A stretch of 64,000 bases of DNA from the NCBI RefSeq assembly GCF_000711725.1, contig NZ_JONP01000008.1, positions 124,001 through 188,000 of the forward strand, in the 5' to 3' direction. Positions 19,378-28,995 of this stretch are shown piece after piece. This DNA comes from Roseomonas aerilata DSM 19363. GTDB taxonomy: Bacteria > Pseudomonadota > Alphaproteobacteria > Acetobacterales > Acetobacteraceae. Each line of letters starts with the position of its first letter. Position 1 is the stretch's first letter. The position numbers were made by a program, and so were the translations under genes. The notes beneath the pieces are model-generated. The model had not been told where the DNA came from. It saw only the letters and a list, made by a program, of their open reading frames with translations, and ran no database searches.

Positions 19378-20348
19378 GCCCGCTGCCCAGCCACGATGAT
19401 GTCCGCGCCGCCGCCGCCCGGCTGGCGGGGCGCGTTGTCCGCACGCCGATGCTGCGACACCCCGTGCTGGACGCGCTGACGGGCGGGACGGTGCTGGTGA
19501 AGCCGGAGCCGCTGCAGCGCACGGGCTCCTTCAAGTTCCGGGGCGCGACGAACGCGGTGCTGCGCCTGGCCGAGGACCAGCGCGCGGGCGGGGTGGTGAC
19601 GCATTCCTCGGGCAACCACGGGCAGGCCCTGGCCAGCGCGGCCGCCTCGGAAGGGGTGCGGGCGCTGATCGCGATGCCCCAGGACGCCCCCGCCATCAAG
19701 GTCGAGAGCACCCGGCGCTGGGGGGCGGAGATCACCTTCTTCGACCGGCTGAACACCGACCGAGAGGCCCTGGCGAAGCGACTGGCCGAGGAGCGCGGCG
19801 CCGCCCTTATCCCGCCCTTCGACCATCCGGACGTGATCGCGGGTCAGGGGACCGCCGGGTTGGAACTGGTGGAGGACGCCGCCACGGCCGGGCTGCGGAT
19901 GGATGCGATGGTCGTTTGCACCGGTGGCGGCGGGCTGGTGGCCGGCTGCGCCCTGGCGGTGGAGGGGGCGAGCCCCGGCACGGAAGTGATCGCGGCCGAG
20001 CCGGAGGGCTGGGACGACACGGCACGGTCGCTCGCGGCGGGGGAGCGGCTGGCCGCGGACGGCAAGGGCTCCACCTTCTGCGACGCGCTGCTCTCGATCC
20101 GGCCGGGCGAGATCACCTTCGCGCTGAACCGTCCCCGCCTTGCGGGCGGCGTGGCCGTCACGGTGGAGGAGGTGCTGGCCGCCATGCGCTTCGCCTTCGA
20201 CCACCTGAAGCTGGTGGTGGAGCCGGGCGGCGCGGTGGCGCTGGCCGCCGTCCTTGCCGGGCGCGTGCCGGCGAGGGGGCGGACCCTTGGCGTGGTCATC
20301 AGCGGCGGGAACGTCGATCCCGCTGTCTTCGCGCGCGCCCTGGCCTGA
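19374..20348 (+). CDS. PLP-dependent threonine/serine dehydratase (fold type II)
   Basis: 324 residues. The PLP-lysine motif SFKFRGATNAV is at about residue 45, the phosphate-binding glycine loop at TGGGGLVAGCAL, and SSGNHGQALA forms the substrate loop. Produces 2-oxo acids and ammonia from hydroxy-amino acids; members of this group may also be serine or hydroxyaspartate racemases/lyases. It lacks the C-terminal ACT regulatory domain of biosynthetic IlvA, so a catabolic role is likelier. Translationally coupled to the upstream FAD oxidoreductase. Confidence 0.9.
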   Translation: MSPLPSHDDVRAAAARLAGRVVRTPMLRHPVLDALTGGTVLVKPEPLQRTGSFKFRGATNAVLRLAEDQRAGGVVTHSSGNHGQALASAAASEGVRALIAMPQDAPAIKVESTRRWGAEITFFDRLNTDREALAKRLAEERGAALIPPFDHPDVIAGQGTAGLELVEDAATAGLRMDAMVVCTGGGGLVAGCALAVEGASPGTEVIAAEPEGWDDTARSLAAGERLAADGKGSTFCDALLSIRPGEITFALNRPRLAGGVAVTVEEVLAAMRFAFDHLKLVVEPGGAVALAAVLAGRVPARGRTLGVVISGGNVDPAVFARALA

Positions 20349-20351
20349 CGT

Positions 20352-20374
20352 CGGCCGCCCCGGAGGGGCGGCCG
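20352..20374. terminator. GC-rich hairpin between convergent genes
   Basis: Perfect 10-bp arms CGGCCGCCCC / GGGGCGGCCG with a 3-nt loop lie 3 bp past the dehydratase stop and 7 bp short of the cupin gene's stop. There is no T-tract. Position and symmetry suggest a bidirectional terminator or 3'-end stabiliser. Confidence 0.6.
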
Positions 20375-20381
20375 GTCAGCG

Positions 20382-20918
20382 TCAGGAGTAGCCCTTGTTC
20401 ACGTGATCCTGGGCCGCCTCTTCCTGGGTCTCGGCATCGACGTTGGCAGGCTGGGACGCACCGCCGGGACCAGGCCCCTGGGATGATGACGACCCGCCGG
20501 AAGTGCCTCCGGCGGAGCTTCCCTGAGAGCCACCCTGCTGGGCGCTGCCACCTTCCGCGGGGCGGAAGTCGAAGCTGCCGCCCTCGCTCTGCCAGGTCTG
20601 GACGGTCAGGACCTTCGCCCCGCCCTTGCTCTCATGCGGGCCGTGCACCACGCCCTTGGCATGGGTGAGGAAGGCGCCGACCGCGAGCGGCTGGCCGGCC
20701 TCGATCAGGTCGCCTTCCAACACGAAGTGCATCTCGGATCCGGCGTCGTGGTAGTGCGCGGGGATCACCCCGCCCGCCGGCAGGTGGACGATGGAGGTGA
20801 CGACGCCCTTCGAGCGGTCCTCGTTCAGGATCTGGATCTTGAACTCGCCGGTCGCGCCAGGGATCTCGAAGGGAACCGCCTCGCCGGGCTGGGCCATCCG
20901 CAAGCCGCTGTCTGCCAT
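20382..20918 (-). CDS. Cupin-domain protein with low-complexity tail
   Basis: 178 residues. The N-terminal 110 residues form a single cupin: IPAHYHDAGSEMHFVLEG provides metal ligands (H-x-H and E) and PHESKGG a later histidine. Residues 115-155 are a Gly/Ser/Gln-rich, probably disordered tail, followed by a short charged end. No signal peptide. Cupins of this size are dioxygenase-like or sensory; function cannot be assigned. Confidence 0.8.
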   Translation of the reverse strand: MADSGLRMAQPGEAVPFEIPGATGEFKIQILNEDRSKGVVTSIVHLPAGGVIPAHYHDAGSEMHFVLEGDLIEAGQPLAVGAFLTHAKGVVHGPHESKGGAKVLTVQTWQSEGGSFDFRPAEGGSAQQGGSQGSSAGGTSGGSSSSQGPGPGGASQPANVDAETQEEAAQDHVNKGYS

Positions 20919-20985
20919 GTCGTGCCTCCGCTCGTTTCAGGGCTCCGAACGTGGGCAGGAAGCGGGAAGTTGCCAGGACCGGTCT

Positions 20986-21525
20986 TCAGGCCGCCCGCAG
21001 GTGCTCCAGCAGGCGGGGCATGAGCTCCACCAGGTTGCAGGGGCGGAAGCGGGCGTCGAGCTGGTGGACGAGGATATCGTCCCAGGCATCCTTCACTGCC
21101 CCGGTGCTGCCGGGCAGGGCGAACAGGTAGGTGCCGCCCGAGACGCCGCCGATGGCGCGGGACTGGATCGTAGAGGTGCCGATCTTCGCGTAGCTGAGCA
21201 TGCGGAACAGCTCGCCAAAGCCCGTGATCTCCTTTTCCAGCACGCGGGCGAAGGCCTCAGGCGTCACGTCGCGGCCGGTGATGCCGGTGCCGCCGGTGGT
21301 GATCACGCAGTCCACCTGCGGGTCGGCGATCCAGCGGCGGAGATGGGCCTCGATGGTGTCCGCCTCGTCGCGCGCGATGGCGCGGTCGGCCAGCCGGTGG
21401 CCTGCGGTCTCGATCCGGGCGGCCAGCGTGTCGCCGGAGCGGTCGGAGGCGAGGTCGCGCGTGTCGCTGACGGTCAGCACCGCAATGTTCACGGGCAGGA
21501 AGGTGCGGCTCTCGTCGATCGGCAT
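20986..21525 (-). CDS. moaB: Molybdenum cofactor biosynthesis protein B
   Basis: 179 residues. MoCF-binding fold: [20 protein letters not shown], the pterin-binding [16 protein letters not shown] block and [20 protein letters not shown] are MoaB/MogA hallmarks. Adenylylates molybdopterin, or is its paralogue, in cofactor synthesis. ATG at 21525 begins [10 protein letters not shown], with GGGAG upstream. No other moa/moe gene is in the window. Confidence 0.93.
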   Translation of the reverse strand: MPIDESRTFLPVNIAVLTVSDTRDLASDRSGDTLAARIETAGHRLADRAIARDEADTIEAHLRRWIADPQVDCVITTGGTGITGRDVTPEAFARVLEKEITGFGELFRMLSYAKIGTSTIQSRAIGGVSGGTYLFALPGSTGAVKDAWDDILVHQLDARFRPCNLVELMPRLLEHLRAA

Positions 21526-21651
21526 GGCGGAGGCTCCCGGGTGGGCTGAAGTTTGGCAATTGATATGGGATGCGGGCTGGGCGGCCATCCCCCTTCGCGG
21601 GCGATTCCCGTCATGCGATGGTCCCGCCGGTGGTCCCCGGAGGAACGTCGC

Positions 21652-21912
21652 GTGCCCCGCTTCCTGAACATCGCCGGTCTCGTGGCCTTCGCTGCGGGCG
21701 CGGTATCCCTGGCCTTCGCCGCCTATATCCTCATCACGGGGGTGATCGGGTGGAATCCCTTCGGTGGCTATACCCGGCCGATGTTCGCGGGCCTCCAGAC
21801 CATGGGCGTCATGCTGGCGCTGGGCCTCGTCCTGCTCGTTGCCGGTGCCGTGCTGGCCCAGGTTTCGGTCCGGGCCGAGGCGGGGCGGGGCAAGCGGGCC
21901 CCGGCCCACTGA
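21652..21912 (+). CDS. Small two-helix membrane protein
   Basis: 86 residues starting at GTG 21652, preceded by a strong GGAGGAA with six-base spacing. An earlier in-frame ATG (21553) lacks this. Two hydrophobic helices (about residues 6-28 and 45-67) are separated by a loop [10 protein letters not shown], with a short basic C-terminus. I recognise no family. Divergent from moaB and convergent with the sulfatase gene. Confidence 0.65.
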   Translation: MPRFLNIAGLVAFAAGAVSLAFAAYILITGVIGWNPFGGYTRPMFAGLQTMGVMLALGLVLLVAGAVLAQVSVRAEAGRGKRAPAH

Positions 21913-21927
21913 GCGCGGCCGGGGAGC

Positions 21928-23487
21928 TCACCACTCGCCCAGGAAGACGCCGGCCCGCTTGTGGCTGTCGGTGCGCAGCTCCGCCTCCGCCCAGGTGATG
22001 GTGGTGCGGCGCTTCAGCCCCTGGAACCAGGCCAGCAGCCGCTCCCGCATCTCCCGGCAGGTCTCGGCCATGGCGGGGTCATCGCCGAGATCGTGCAGTT
22101 CCTGCGGGTCGGCGGCGAGGTCGAAAAGCATCGGCCTCAGGCCGCCGGTCCAGTGGACGTATTTCCAGCGCTCGGTGCGGACCATCCAGGCGTGGTGATG
22201 GCCGGTCGGCAGGCCGAGGCGGCGGCGGGCGCCGCGGAAGGTCCAGTCCAGCTCCGAGAAGGCGGCGTCGCGCCAGGCCACCTCCCGTCCGCGCGTGAGC
22301 GGCAGGAGGGAACGGCCCTCCACCACGTGCTCGGCGGGCTCGAGGCCGAGCGCGTCCAGGATCGTCGGCACCACGTCGATCGCCTCGGCGAAGCGGTTCT
22401 CGACCGTGCCGCGCGTCGCGTCCGCCTCCGCCGAGGGATCGTAGAGGATGAAGGGCACGCGCTGGACGGGGTCGTGGAACAGCTCCTTCTCGCCGAGCCA
22501 GTGGTCGCCGAGATAGTCGCCGTGGTCGGCGCAGAAGACGACGAGCGTGTCCTTCCAGCGGCCGAGCCGCTCCATCGCCTCCCAGACGCGGCCGAGATGG
22601 TGGTCGAGCTGGGCGATCAGGCCCTGATAGGCCGGGCGTACCGTCGCGATCGTCTCGTCGCGGGCGAAGTTCCGGGCGACCTCCTCGTTCTGGAACTCGC
22701 GGAGGACGGGGTGCGCGCCGGGGCCGCGCTCCGCCTCGCCGCGCACGACGGGCAGGCAGTCCTCCGGCCGGAACATCGCGTGATAGGGTGCGGGCGCGAT
22801 ATAGGGCCAGTGCGGCTTGACGTAGGAGAGGTGGAGCACCCATGGCTTGTCCCCCTGTTCCTCCATGAAGCGGATGCCGATGTCGGTGGTGTAGGCGGTC
22901 TCGCTGTGCTCCTCCCTGACGCGGGAGGGATAGCGGGCGTTGCGCATCTTCCAGCCGGAGAGCGGGCCGTCCGGGCCATCGACGGCGATGACGTAGTCCG
23001 TCCAAGGGTCGGGGCTGTCATAGCCCTTGGCGCGCAGCCAGTCGGCATAGGCTGAATCGGGCTCGCCATGATGGCCGTCATGGCGGTCCACGAGGGTGAA
23101 CCAGCCCTCGTCGAGCAGCACCTTCAGCTCGCTCGCGCCATCCACCTCCAGGCGCGCCTGCCCGCGGGCATCGGGCAGCACATGCGTCTTGCCGGCCAGC
23201 GCGAGGCTGCGCCCGGCCTCCCGCAGGTGCCAGCCGAGCGTCACCTCGCCGACCGAGAGCGGCACGCGGTTATGAGTGGCACCGTGCGAGGAGACATAGC
23301 GGCCGGTGTAGTAGGACATGCGCGAGGGCCCGCAGATGCCGGACTGCACATAGGCCTGGGCAAAGCGCACCCCGCGGGCTGCGAGCGCGTCGAGGTTCGG
23401 CGTGGGCAGGTGCGGGTGGCCGGCGCAGGACATGTGGTCCCAACGGAACTGGTCCGACATCACGAAGAGAACGTTCCTGGCGGTCAT
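21928..23487 (-). CDS. Sulfatase / phosphonate monoester hydrolase (alkaline phosphatase superfamily)
   Basis: 519 residues starting MTARNVLFVMSDQFRWDH (metal-binding Asp). The active-site CGPSRMSYYTGR is the C-x-P-S-R sulfatase signature, in which Cys is oxidised to formylglycine. GKTHV and FCADHGDYLGDHW complete the metal and substrate site. The long insert and overall order resemble phosphonate monoester hydrolases and arylsulfatases. No signal peptide, hence cytoplasmic. Its formylglycine-generating enzyme is not in the window. Divergent from a Bug receptor gene. Confidence 0.9.
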   Translation of the reverse strand: MTARNVLFVMSDQFRWDHMSCAGHPHLPTPNLDALAARGVRFAQAYVQSGICGPSRMSYYTGRYVSSHGATHNRVPLSVGEVTLGWHLREAGRSLALAGKTHVLPDARGQARLEVDGASELKVLLDEGWFTLVDRHDGHHGEPDSAYADWLRAKGYDSPDPWTDYVIAVDGPDGPLSGWKMRNARYPSRVREEHSETAYTTDIGIRFMEEQGDKPWVLHLSYVKPHWPYIAPAPYHAMFRPEDCLPVVRGEAERGPGAHPVLREFQNEEVARNFARDETIATVRPAYQGLIAQLDHHLGRVWEAMERLGRWKDTLVVFCADHGDYLGDHWLGEKELFHDPVQRVPFILYDPSAEADATRGTVENRFAEAIDVVPTILDALGLEPAEHVVEGRSLLPLTRGREVAWRDAAFSELDWTFRGARRRLGLPTGHHHAWMVRTERWKYVHWTGGLRPMLFDLAADPQELHDLGDDPAMAETCREMRERLLAWFQGLKRRTTITWAEAELRTDSHKRAGVFLGEW

Positions 23488-23571
23488 CGCGCCCTTGCTT
23501 CCGGCTGTTTCCCGGCCCCAGGCTAGGCGCAAGAGAGGACCGGCGGTAGGCCCGGTACCGGGGGGCAAGCC

Positions 23572-24552
23572 GTGGCAAGAATGGTGATCACGCGGCGGGC
23601 GGCGGGAATGCTGGCCTTGGCCGCCGCGGCCCCCGCAAGGGCGCAGGGCGAGGCGACGCGGATCGTCGCCGCCTTTCCGCCGGGCGCCGCCCTCGACGGG
23701 ATGGCGCGGCTGCTGGCCGAAGGGGCCTCGCGCGGCGAGGCGGCGCGGCTGCGCGGCACGGTCGTGGTGGACAACCGGCCGGGAGCCAACGGCAACATCG
23801 CCGCGGCCGGGGTCGCGCGCGCCCCGGCGGACGGGCGGACCCTGCTGCTGGTGATCGACACCACCCTCAGCCTCAACCCGCATCTCTACGCCAATCCGGG
23901 CTTCGACCCCGCGCGGGATCTGGAGCCCGTGGCCATCGCGGGCACCTTCCCGCTGGCGCTGCTGGTGAACCCCGCCTCCGGAATCACCGATCTCGCGGGG
24001 CTTGCGGCGGCGGCGCGGGCCCGGCCGCTTCTCTACGCCTCGGCGGGCAGCGGCTCGCCCGGGCACCTGGCGATGGAGGCGCTGCGGGCGGCCCTCGGCC
24101 TGCCGGCCTCCGCCTTCGAGCACGTGCCCTTCCGCGGCAATGCGGAGGCGCTGACGAGCCTCATCGCCGGGCAGGTCTCGGTCGGGTTCCTCGCCGTGGG
24201 CGGCGGCGCCGACTTCGTGCGGGACGGGCGGCTGCGGGGGCTGGCCGTCTCGGGCACCCACCGGATGGAGATGCTGCCCGAGGCCCCGACGGTGGCCGAA
24301 CTGGGCCATCCGGGCTTCGACGTGCGCTTCGCCTTCGTGCTGGTCGCGCCGCGCGGGCTGCCGGCGGAGCTGCGGCGGGACTGGGCCGGGCTGGTCGCGG
24401 TCGTCATGGCCCAACCGGGAACGCGGGCGCGGCTGGCGGCCTGGGGGGTGGATGCCGAGGCGGGCGGGCCGGAGGAGGCCGCCGCCTGGATCGCCGCTGC
24501 GGGGGAGCGATGGGGCAGGATCGCGCGGGAGACCGGGATGAAGGTCGGCTGA
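23572..24552 (+). CDS. Tripartite tricarboxylate transporter substrate-binding protein (Bug/TctC family)
   Basis: 326-residue periplasmic binding protein with a Tat-like leader (RRAAGMLALAAAAPARAQG). Family marks: VVDNRPGANGNIAAAGVARAPADGRTLL (split motif), then LNPHLYANPGFDP and HVPFRGNAEALTSLIAGQV. Binds a carboxylate or related small molecule. No TctA/TctB membrane genes are nearby, as is common for this amplified family. Start GTG 23572 or ATG 23581. Immediately followed by a paralogue. Confidence 0.9.
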   Translation: MARMVITRRAAGMLALAAAAPARAQGEATRIVAAFPPGAALDGMARLLAEGASRGEAARLRGTVVVDNRPGANGNIAAAGVARAPADGRTLLLVIDTTLSLNPHLYANPGFDPARDLEPVAIAGTFPLALLVNPASGITDLAGLAAAARARPLLYASAGSGSPGHLAMEALRAALGLPASAFEHVPFRGNAEALTSLIAGQVSVGFLAVGGGADFVRDGRLRGLAVSGTHRMEMLPEAPTVAELGHPGFDVRFAFVLVAPRGLPAELRRDWAGLVAVVMAQPGTRARLAAWGVDAEAGGPEEAAAWIAAAGERWGRIARETGMKVG

Positions 24553-25550
24553 TGGCGGGGATCCCTCACCCTGGCCGGCGGCGGGTGCTCGGCCTCGCCT
24601 CGGGTCTTCTTCTCGGCACGGCGCGCAGGGTCGAGGCGCAGGCGCCGGACCCCTACCGGATCGTCGTGCCTTTCCCGCCCGGCGCCGCCTCCGACGGCAT
24701 CGCGAGGCTGCTGGCCGAGCGGATGCTGCGGCCCGGCGCGACCCCGGGCGCCGGGGGCGTCGTGCTGGTGGACAACCGCGCCGGCGCCGGCGGCAACCTG
24801 GCGGGGGCGCAGGTGGCGCGCGCGCGGCCGGATGGACGGACCTTGCTGCTGACGATCGATACCACCCTGACGGTGAACCCCTACCTTTACGCCGACCTCG
24901 GCTACGACCCCGAGGCGCTGGAGCCGGTGGCGGTGCTCGGGACCTTCGCCCAGGTCCTCCTGGCTCATCCCTCCTCGGGCATCGCCAGCATGGCGGAGTT
25001 CCTGGCGAAGGCGCGGCAGGGCGGGCTTCCCTATGCCTCGGGCGGGGTGGGCACGCCGGGGCAGCTCGTGATGGAGGCCTTCCGCCTGGCCGCGGGGTTG
25101 CCGGCGGCGGCGCTCGTCCACGTGCCCTATCGCGGCTCCGGGCCCGCGCTGACCGACCTCGTGGCCGGCAACGTGCCGGTCGGGTTCCTGGCGATCTCGG
25201 GGGCGCCCGAATTCGTTCGAAGCGGACAGGTGCGCGCGCTGGCTGTCTCCAGCGCCGGGCGGCTGGATACCCTCCCGGGCGTGCCGACGCTCGGCGAGGT
25301 GGGCTTTCCCGGCCTCGAGATGGAGTTCGCCAACCTGCTGATGGCGCCGCGCGGCCTGCCGCCGGGCCTTGCGGCGGGGATCGCCTCGCAGGCGATCGGG
25401 ATGCTGGAGGAGGGGCCGGTGCGCGCCCGCTTTGCGAACTGGAATCTCTCGGCCCGGACGGGCGGACCGGCGGAGGCGGGGGCCTGGATCGCCCGGGCCC
25501 GGCCGCGCTGGGGTGAGGTGGTCCGGGCGACCGGCATGCAGGCGGGCTAG
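24552..25550 (+). CDS. Tripartite tricarboxylate transporter substrate-binding protein (Bug/TctC family)
   Basis: 332 residues; the ATG overlaps the previous stop by one base (TGATG), so the two Bug genes are coupled. Leader RRRVLGLASGLLLGTARRVEAQ looks like a Tat signal. The core has VLVDNRAGAGGNLAGAQVAR, then TVNPYLYADLGYDP and HVPYRGSGPALTDLVAGNV. It is similar to the upstream copy throughout, pointing to a tandem duplication. No permease partners are seen. Confidence 0.9.
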   Translation: MAGIPHPGRRRVLGLASGLLLGTARRVEAQAPDPYRIVVPFPPGAASDGIARLLAERMLRPGATPGAGGVVLVDNRAGAGGNLAGAQVARARPDGRTLLLTIDTTLTVNPYLYADLGYDPEALEPVAVLGTFAQVLLAHPSSGIASMAEFLAKARQGGLPYASGGVGTPGQLVMEAFRLAAGLPAAALVHVPYRGSGPALTDLVAGNVPVGFLAISGAPEFVRSGQVRALAVSSAGRLDTLPGVPTLGEVGFPGLEMEFANLLMAPRGLPPGLAAGIASQAIGMLEEGPVRARFANWNLSARTGGPAEAGAWIARARPRWGEVVRATGMQAG

Positions 25551-25569
25551 CCGCGGGAGGGCCGCTCCC

Positions 25570-26298
25570 TCAGCCCGCCGGCACCCAGGAGGAGACCCGG
25601 TCCGCCGCGGCCTCCCAGCCCTCGTCCAGCATCAGCAGGTGCCCGGTTCCCGGCAGGACGCGGGCGGCCACGCCGTGCCAGCCCGCGCAGCGGTCCATGG
25701 CATCCCGCGGGATCAGCCGGTCGTGTTCCGCGCCGAGGACGAGCACGGGGCGCCCATGGATCCAGCCGGGCACGACGGGCTGGGGCATCTGCGCCTCCAT
25801 GAGGGCGGCCGGGGATTCGTCCCGCAGGCGCACCGCGTGGGCCATGGCGGCGGCCGGGTCCATGGCCGGACCGAAGAGGCCGCGCGCCAGGGCGGGGGAG
25901 GGCTCGCCCGAACCGGTCAGCCGCGCGACCTCCGCCCAGAGGATCGGATCGGAGGCGGCGAGATGGGCGTTGGACCACCAGAGGCCCTCGGGCGGCACCG
26001 GCGCCAGGAGGGCGGCCCCGCGCACCCGGCTGTCGTCCAGCAGTCGCTGGGCGATGAGGGCGCCGAGCGAGTGGCCGACCAGCACCGCCGGCCCCTCCTC
26101 AAGCGCTTCCCGCACGGCTGCCACACGCTCCGACAGGGTGGCGGCGTGGAGCGTCACGGCGATGCAGGGGTGCCCGGCCCGGGCGAGGCGCTGGGCGAAC
26201 CCGTCGGCCCAGATCCAGGGACCGCAGGCGGCGCCGTGGAGAAGAATGAGGCGCGTCAGGTGCGGCGTGCCGGCTGGCGGGTCGAAGCGCAGGGTCAT
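25570..26298 (-). CDS. Alpha/beta hydrolase
   Basis: 242 residues. The oxyanion region LILLHGAACGPW, the nucleophile elbow VGHSLGALIAQ (Ser), an acid in LVLGAEHDRLIP and the late histidine in GTGHLLMLD make a complete catalytic triad. Substrate unknown: ester or lactone hydrolase. Its start overlaps the stop of the antiporter gene upstream (26,295-26,298), so they share a transcript. Confidence 0.88.
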   Translation of the reverse strand: MTLRFDPPAGTPHLTRLILLHGAACGPWIWADGFAQRLARAGHPCIAVTLHAATLSERVAAVREALEEGPAVLVGHSLGALIAQRLLDDSRVRGAALLAPVPPEGLWWSNAHLAASDPILWAEVARLTGSGEPSPALARGLFGPAMDPAAAMAHAVRLRDESPAALMEAQMPQPVVPGWIHGRPVLVLGAEHDRLIPRDAMDRCAGWHGVAARVLPGTGHLLMLDEGWEAAADRVSSWVPAG

Positions 26299-28022
26299 AC
26301 CCCCAGCCCTGCCACAGCGGCGTCCGCAACGCGACGCTTGCGGAGAACGTCCACGGTGGCCTGCGCGGTGCTCGTGGCCACCCCCATCCGCTGCATGGCG
26401 AAGTCCGCAATCCCCAGTGCCACCTCGCGCTCGCCCATTACCGCGAGGCCGGTGGAGTCCTGCGCGTTGAGCCACTCAACCTCGGAATCGTGATGCGCGC
26501 GGACGGCCACCTCGATGCCCGGGTTGGCGGCCCGGGCCAGCTCGACCACGCGGCGCGCCTCCCAGGCCAGCGGCAGGGTCACGATCAGCAGCCGGGCGCG
26601 GGATATATGGGCGGCCTCCAGCATCTCGGCCTGGGTGGCGTTGCCCCAGAGGACCGGGACGGCCTGCCGCCCGAGTACCTCGGAGCGGTGGCGGTCGTCC
26701 TCCACCACGATGAGGGGAAGGTTGTGGCGGCGGAGCGCCGCGGCGACCAGCACGCCGACCCGCCCGTAGCCGACGAGGATGGCGTGGCCCTCCATCCGCG
26801 GCAGCTGGGCGAGCAGGCGGGACCGGCCGTCCTCCGCCGGCGGCGCCCTTCCGGGAAGGCGGGCGGCGAGCGCGGTGAGGGCGCGGAAGGTCAGGGGCAT
26901 GAGGAGGATGGCGCCAAAGCTGCCCATCAGGATCGGGCCGCGCAGCGCTTCCGGCAGGATGCCCTGGCCGATCGCCAGCTCCATCAGCACGAAGGAGAAC
27001 TCGCCGACCTGCGCAAGGGCGGCCGCGACCACGGCGGCGGTGGCGGGCGCGACGCGCAGCGCGACCAGCAGGGCGAAGGTCGCGCCCCCGGTGCCCACCA
27101 GCACGACCAGGAGGGCCAGGACCGAGGTGACGGGCGCGTCCAGCACCCGGAAAGGGTCGAGCAGCATGCCGACCGAGACGAAGAAGATCGCGGCGAAGAT
27201 CCGCTGGAGCGGCAGGGTCTCGGCCGCGGCCTGGTGGCCGAGGTCGCTCTCGCCGAGGATCGCACCCGCGAAGAAGGCGCCCAGCGCGAAGGAGACGCCG
27301 AAGAGGGAGGCGGCCTCGAAGGCAACGCCGAGCGCCACCACCACCACGGCCAGGGTGAACAGCTCCCGCGAGCCGGAGCGGGCCACCTGGCGCAGCGCCC
27401 AGGGCAGCACGCGCCGGCCGACCACCAGCATGATCCCCGCGAAGGCCGCGAGCTTCACGAGGGCGAGCAGCACCGCGGCCAGAAGGCCGCTTTCTTGCCC
27501 GCCGGAGGCCGCCGGCACCAGCACGAGGCCGAGCACCACCAGGAGGTCTTGCAGGACGAGCCAGCCGAGGGCGATCCGCGCGGCCTCGCCGGAGAGGTGC
27601 CCGCGCTCCTCCAGGGCGCGCGTGGCCACGGCGGTGGAGGCGATGGCAAGGGCGAGGCCGAAGACGAGGGCAGGGCCGAAGCCGAGCCCAGGCAGCGTCA
27701 TGCCCAGCGCGGCGCCGAGCAGCGTGCCGATCGCGACCTGCGCCATGGCGCCGGGCACGGCGACGCGCCAGACGGCCAGCAGGTCGCGCGGCTGGAAGTG
27801 CAGCCCGACGCCGAAGAGGAGGAGGCCCACGCCCGCCTCCGCCATGGTCCGGGTGAACTCCCCGTCGATGGTCATGCCGGGGGTATGGGGACCGATCGCG
27901 ACACCTGCCACGAGGTAGCCGACGAGCGGCGGAAGGCGGAGCGCCCGCGCGGCCAGGCCGAAGGCGAAGGCGGCGGCAAGCCCGATGACAAGGCTCGCGA
28001 GGAAATTGGGCGCGTGCTCCAT
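26295..28022 (-). CDS. Monovalent cation:proton antiporter (CPA2) with C-terminal TrkA-N domain, KefB/YbaL-like
   Basis: 575 residues. The N-terminal 380 residues contain 11-13 hydrophobic helices (e.g. LVGYLVAGVAIGPHTPG, VGLLLFGVGLHFQPRDLL). The C-terminal RCK/TrkA-N domain begins at VGYGRVGVLVAAALRRH, the NAD(H)-binding glycine motif. Exchanges K+ or Na+ for protons at the inner membrane; the nucleotide domain presumably gates it. Resembles YbaL more than glutathione-gated KefC in domain length. Confidence 0.92.
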   Translation of the reverse strand: MEHAPNFLASLVIGLAAAFAFGLAARALRLPPLVGYLVAGVAIGPHTPGMTIDGEFTRTMAEAGVGLLLFGVGLHFQPRDLLAVWRVAVPGAMAQVAIGTLLGAALGMTLPGLGFGPALVFGLALAIASTAVATRALEERGHLSGEAARIALGWLVLQDLLVVLGLVLVPAASGGQESGLLAAVLLALVKLAAFAGIMLVVGRRVLPWALRQVARSGSRELFTLAVVVVALGVAFEAASLFGVSFALGAFFAGAILGESDLGHQAAAETLPLQRIFAAIFFVSVGMLLDPFRVLDAPVTSVLALLVVLVGTGGATFALLVALRVAPATAAVVAAALAQVGEFSFVLMELAIGQGILPEALRGPILMGSFGAILLMPLTFRALTALAARLPGRAPPAEDGRSRLLAQLPRMEGHAILVGYGRVGVLVAAALRRHNLPLIVVEDDRHRSEVLGRQAVPVLWGNATQAEMLEAAHISRARLLIVTLPLAWEARRVVELARAANPGIEVAVRAHHDSEVEWLNAQDSTGLAVMGEREVALGIADFAMQRMGVATSTAQATVDVLRKRRVADAAVAGLGV

Positions 28023-28092
28023 TCATTCCCTTCTCGCAGGCCGCGGCGGTCAGGGCCAGAGGCGGAACGAGGGCGCTGTCCCCAAGAGATCC

Positions 28093-28995
28093 TCAGCCGA
28101 GAATGACAAGCACCACGCTGAGGACGATGAGCAGCGCGCCCACGGCGTCGCGGGCCCGCAGCGGTTCCTTGAGGTACCAGCGGCCGAAGGCGAGGGTGAA
28201 GACGATCTCCACCTGCCCGACCGAGCGCACCAGGGCCACGGGGGCGAGGGCGAAGCCGGAGAACCAACAGGCCGAGCCGAGCGCGGAGAGCAGCCCGACC
28301 GGAGCCGCGTTGCGCCAGTTGCGCAACACCCCGGTCATCGCGCCCGGTTCCCGCGCCAGCAGCCAGGCGCCCTGCAGGAACGCCTGCATGACATTGGTGA
28401 CGACCACGGTGCAGAGCGCGCCCAGCACGGTGTCCGCCGCGGCGAGGTCCTGGTTGGCCGCGCGGATCGTGATGCCCGTCAGCCCGAAGCAGCTGCCGGC
28501 CGCGAGCCCGCAGAGGGCCGCGGGCTGGGCCGTGGCCCGCAGCGCCTGACCGAGGCTCGAGACCTGGCCTGCCATGGAGAGCCAGAGCACCGCACAAACC
28601 CCCAGGGCGATGCCGGCCCAGCTGAGGGGTGAGAGGTGCTCGCCGAGAAGGACGATCGCGAAGACCGCGCCCTGCAGGGCCTCGGTCTTGGAATAGGCGG
28701 TGCCGACGGCAAAGCCGCGCGGGGCGAAGGAGGCGATGAGAAACACGGTACCGAAGATCTGCAGCACGCCGCCGGCGGCGCAGAGCAGGAGGGCACGCGG
28801 GCCGAAATGGGGAATGGTGCCGTCCGTGATCCACCACCAGCCGGTGAGGAGGACGAGGCCGGGCGGCACGCCGTAGAGGTAGCGCACGGCGGCGGCGGCA
28901 TTGAGGGAGAGGGTGCCGCGAAGTTTCTGCTGGAGGGCGGTGCGCCAGCATTGGAAGAGCGCGGCGGAAAGCGTGGCGGCGAGCCAGAGGGGCAT
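28093..28995 (-). CDS. EamA-family (DMT superfamily) transporter
   Basis: 300 residues with about ten hydrophobic helices arranged as two EamA repeats; the ends read GRWYLKEPLRARDAVGALLI, the usual last-loop pattern of DMT exporters. Substrate unknown (metabolite or amino acid efflux). Next upstream gene is divergent, and no RBS overlap with the antiporter gene is seen. Confidence 0.88.
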   Translation of the reverse strand: MPLWLAATLSAALFQCWRTALQQKLRGTLSLNAAAAVRYLYGVPPGLVLLTGWWWITDGTIPHFGPRALLLCAAGGVLQIFGTVFLIASFAPRGFAVGTAYSKTEALQGAVFAIVLLGEHLSPLSWAGIALGVCAVLWLSMAGQVSSLGQALRATAQPAALCGLAAGSCFGLTGITIRAANQDLAAADTVLGALCTVVVTNVMQAFLQGAWLLAREPGAMTGVLRNWRNAAPVGLLSALGSACWFSGFALAPVALVRSVGQVEIVFTLAFGRWYLKEPLRARDAVGALLIVLSVVLVILG

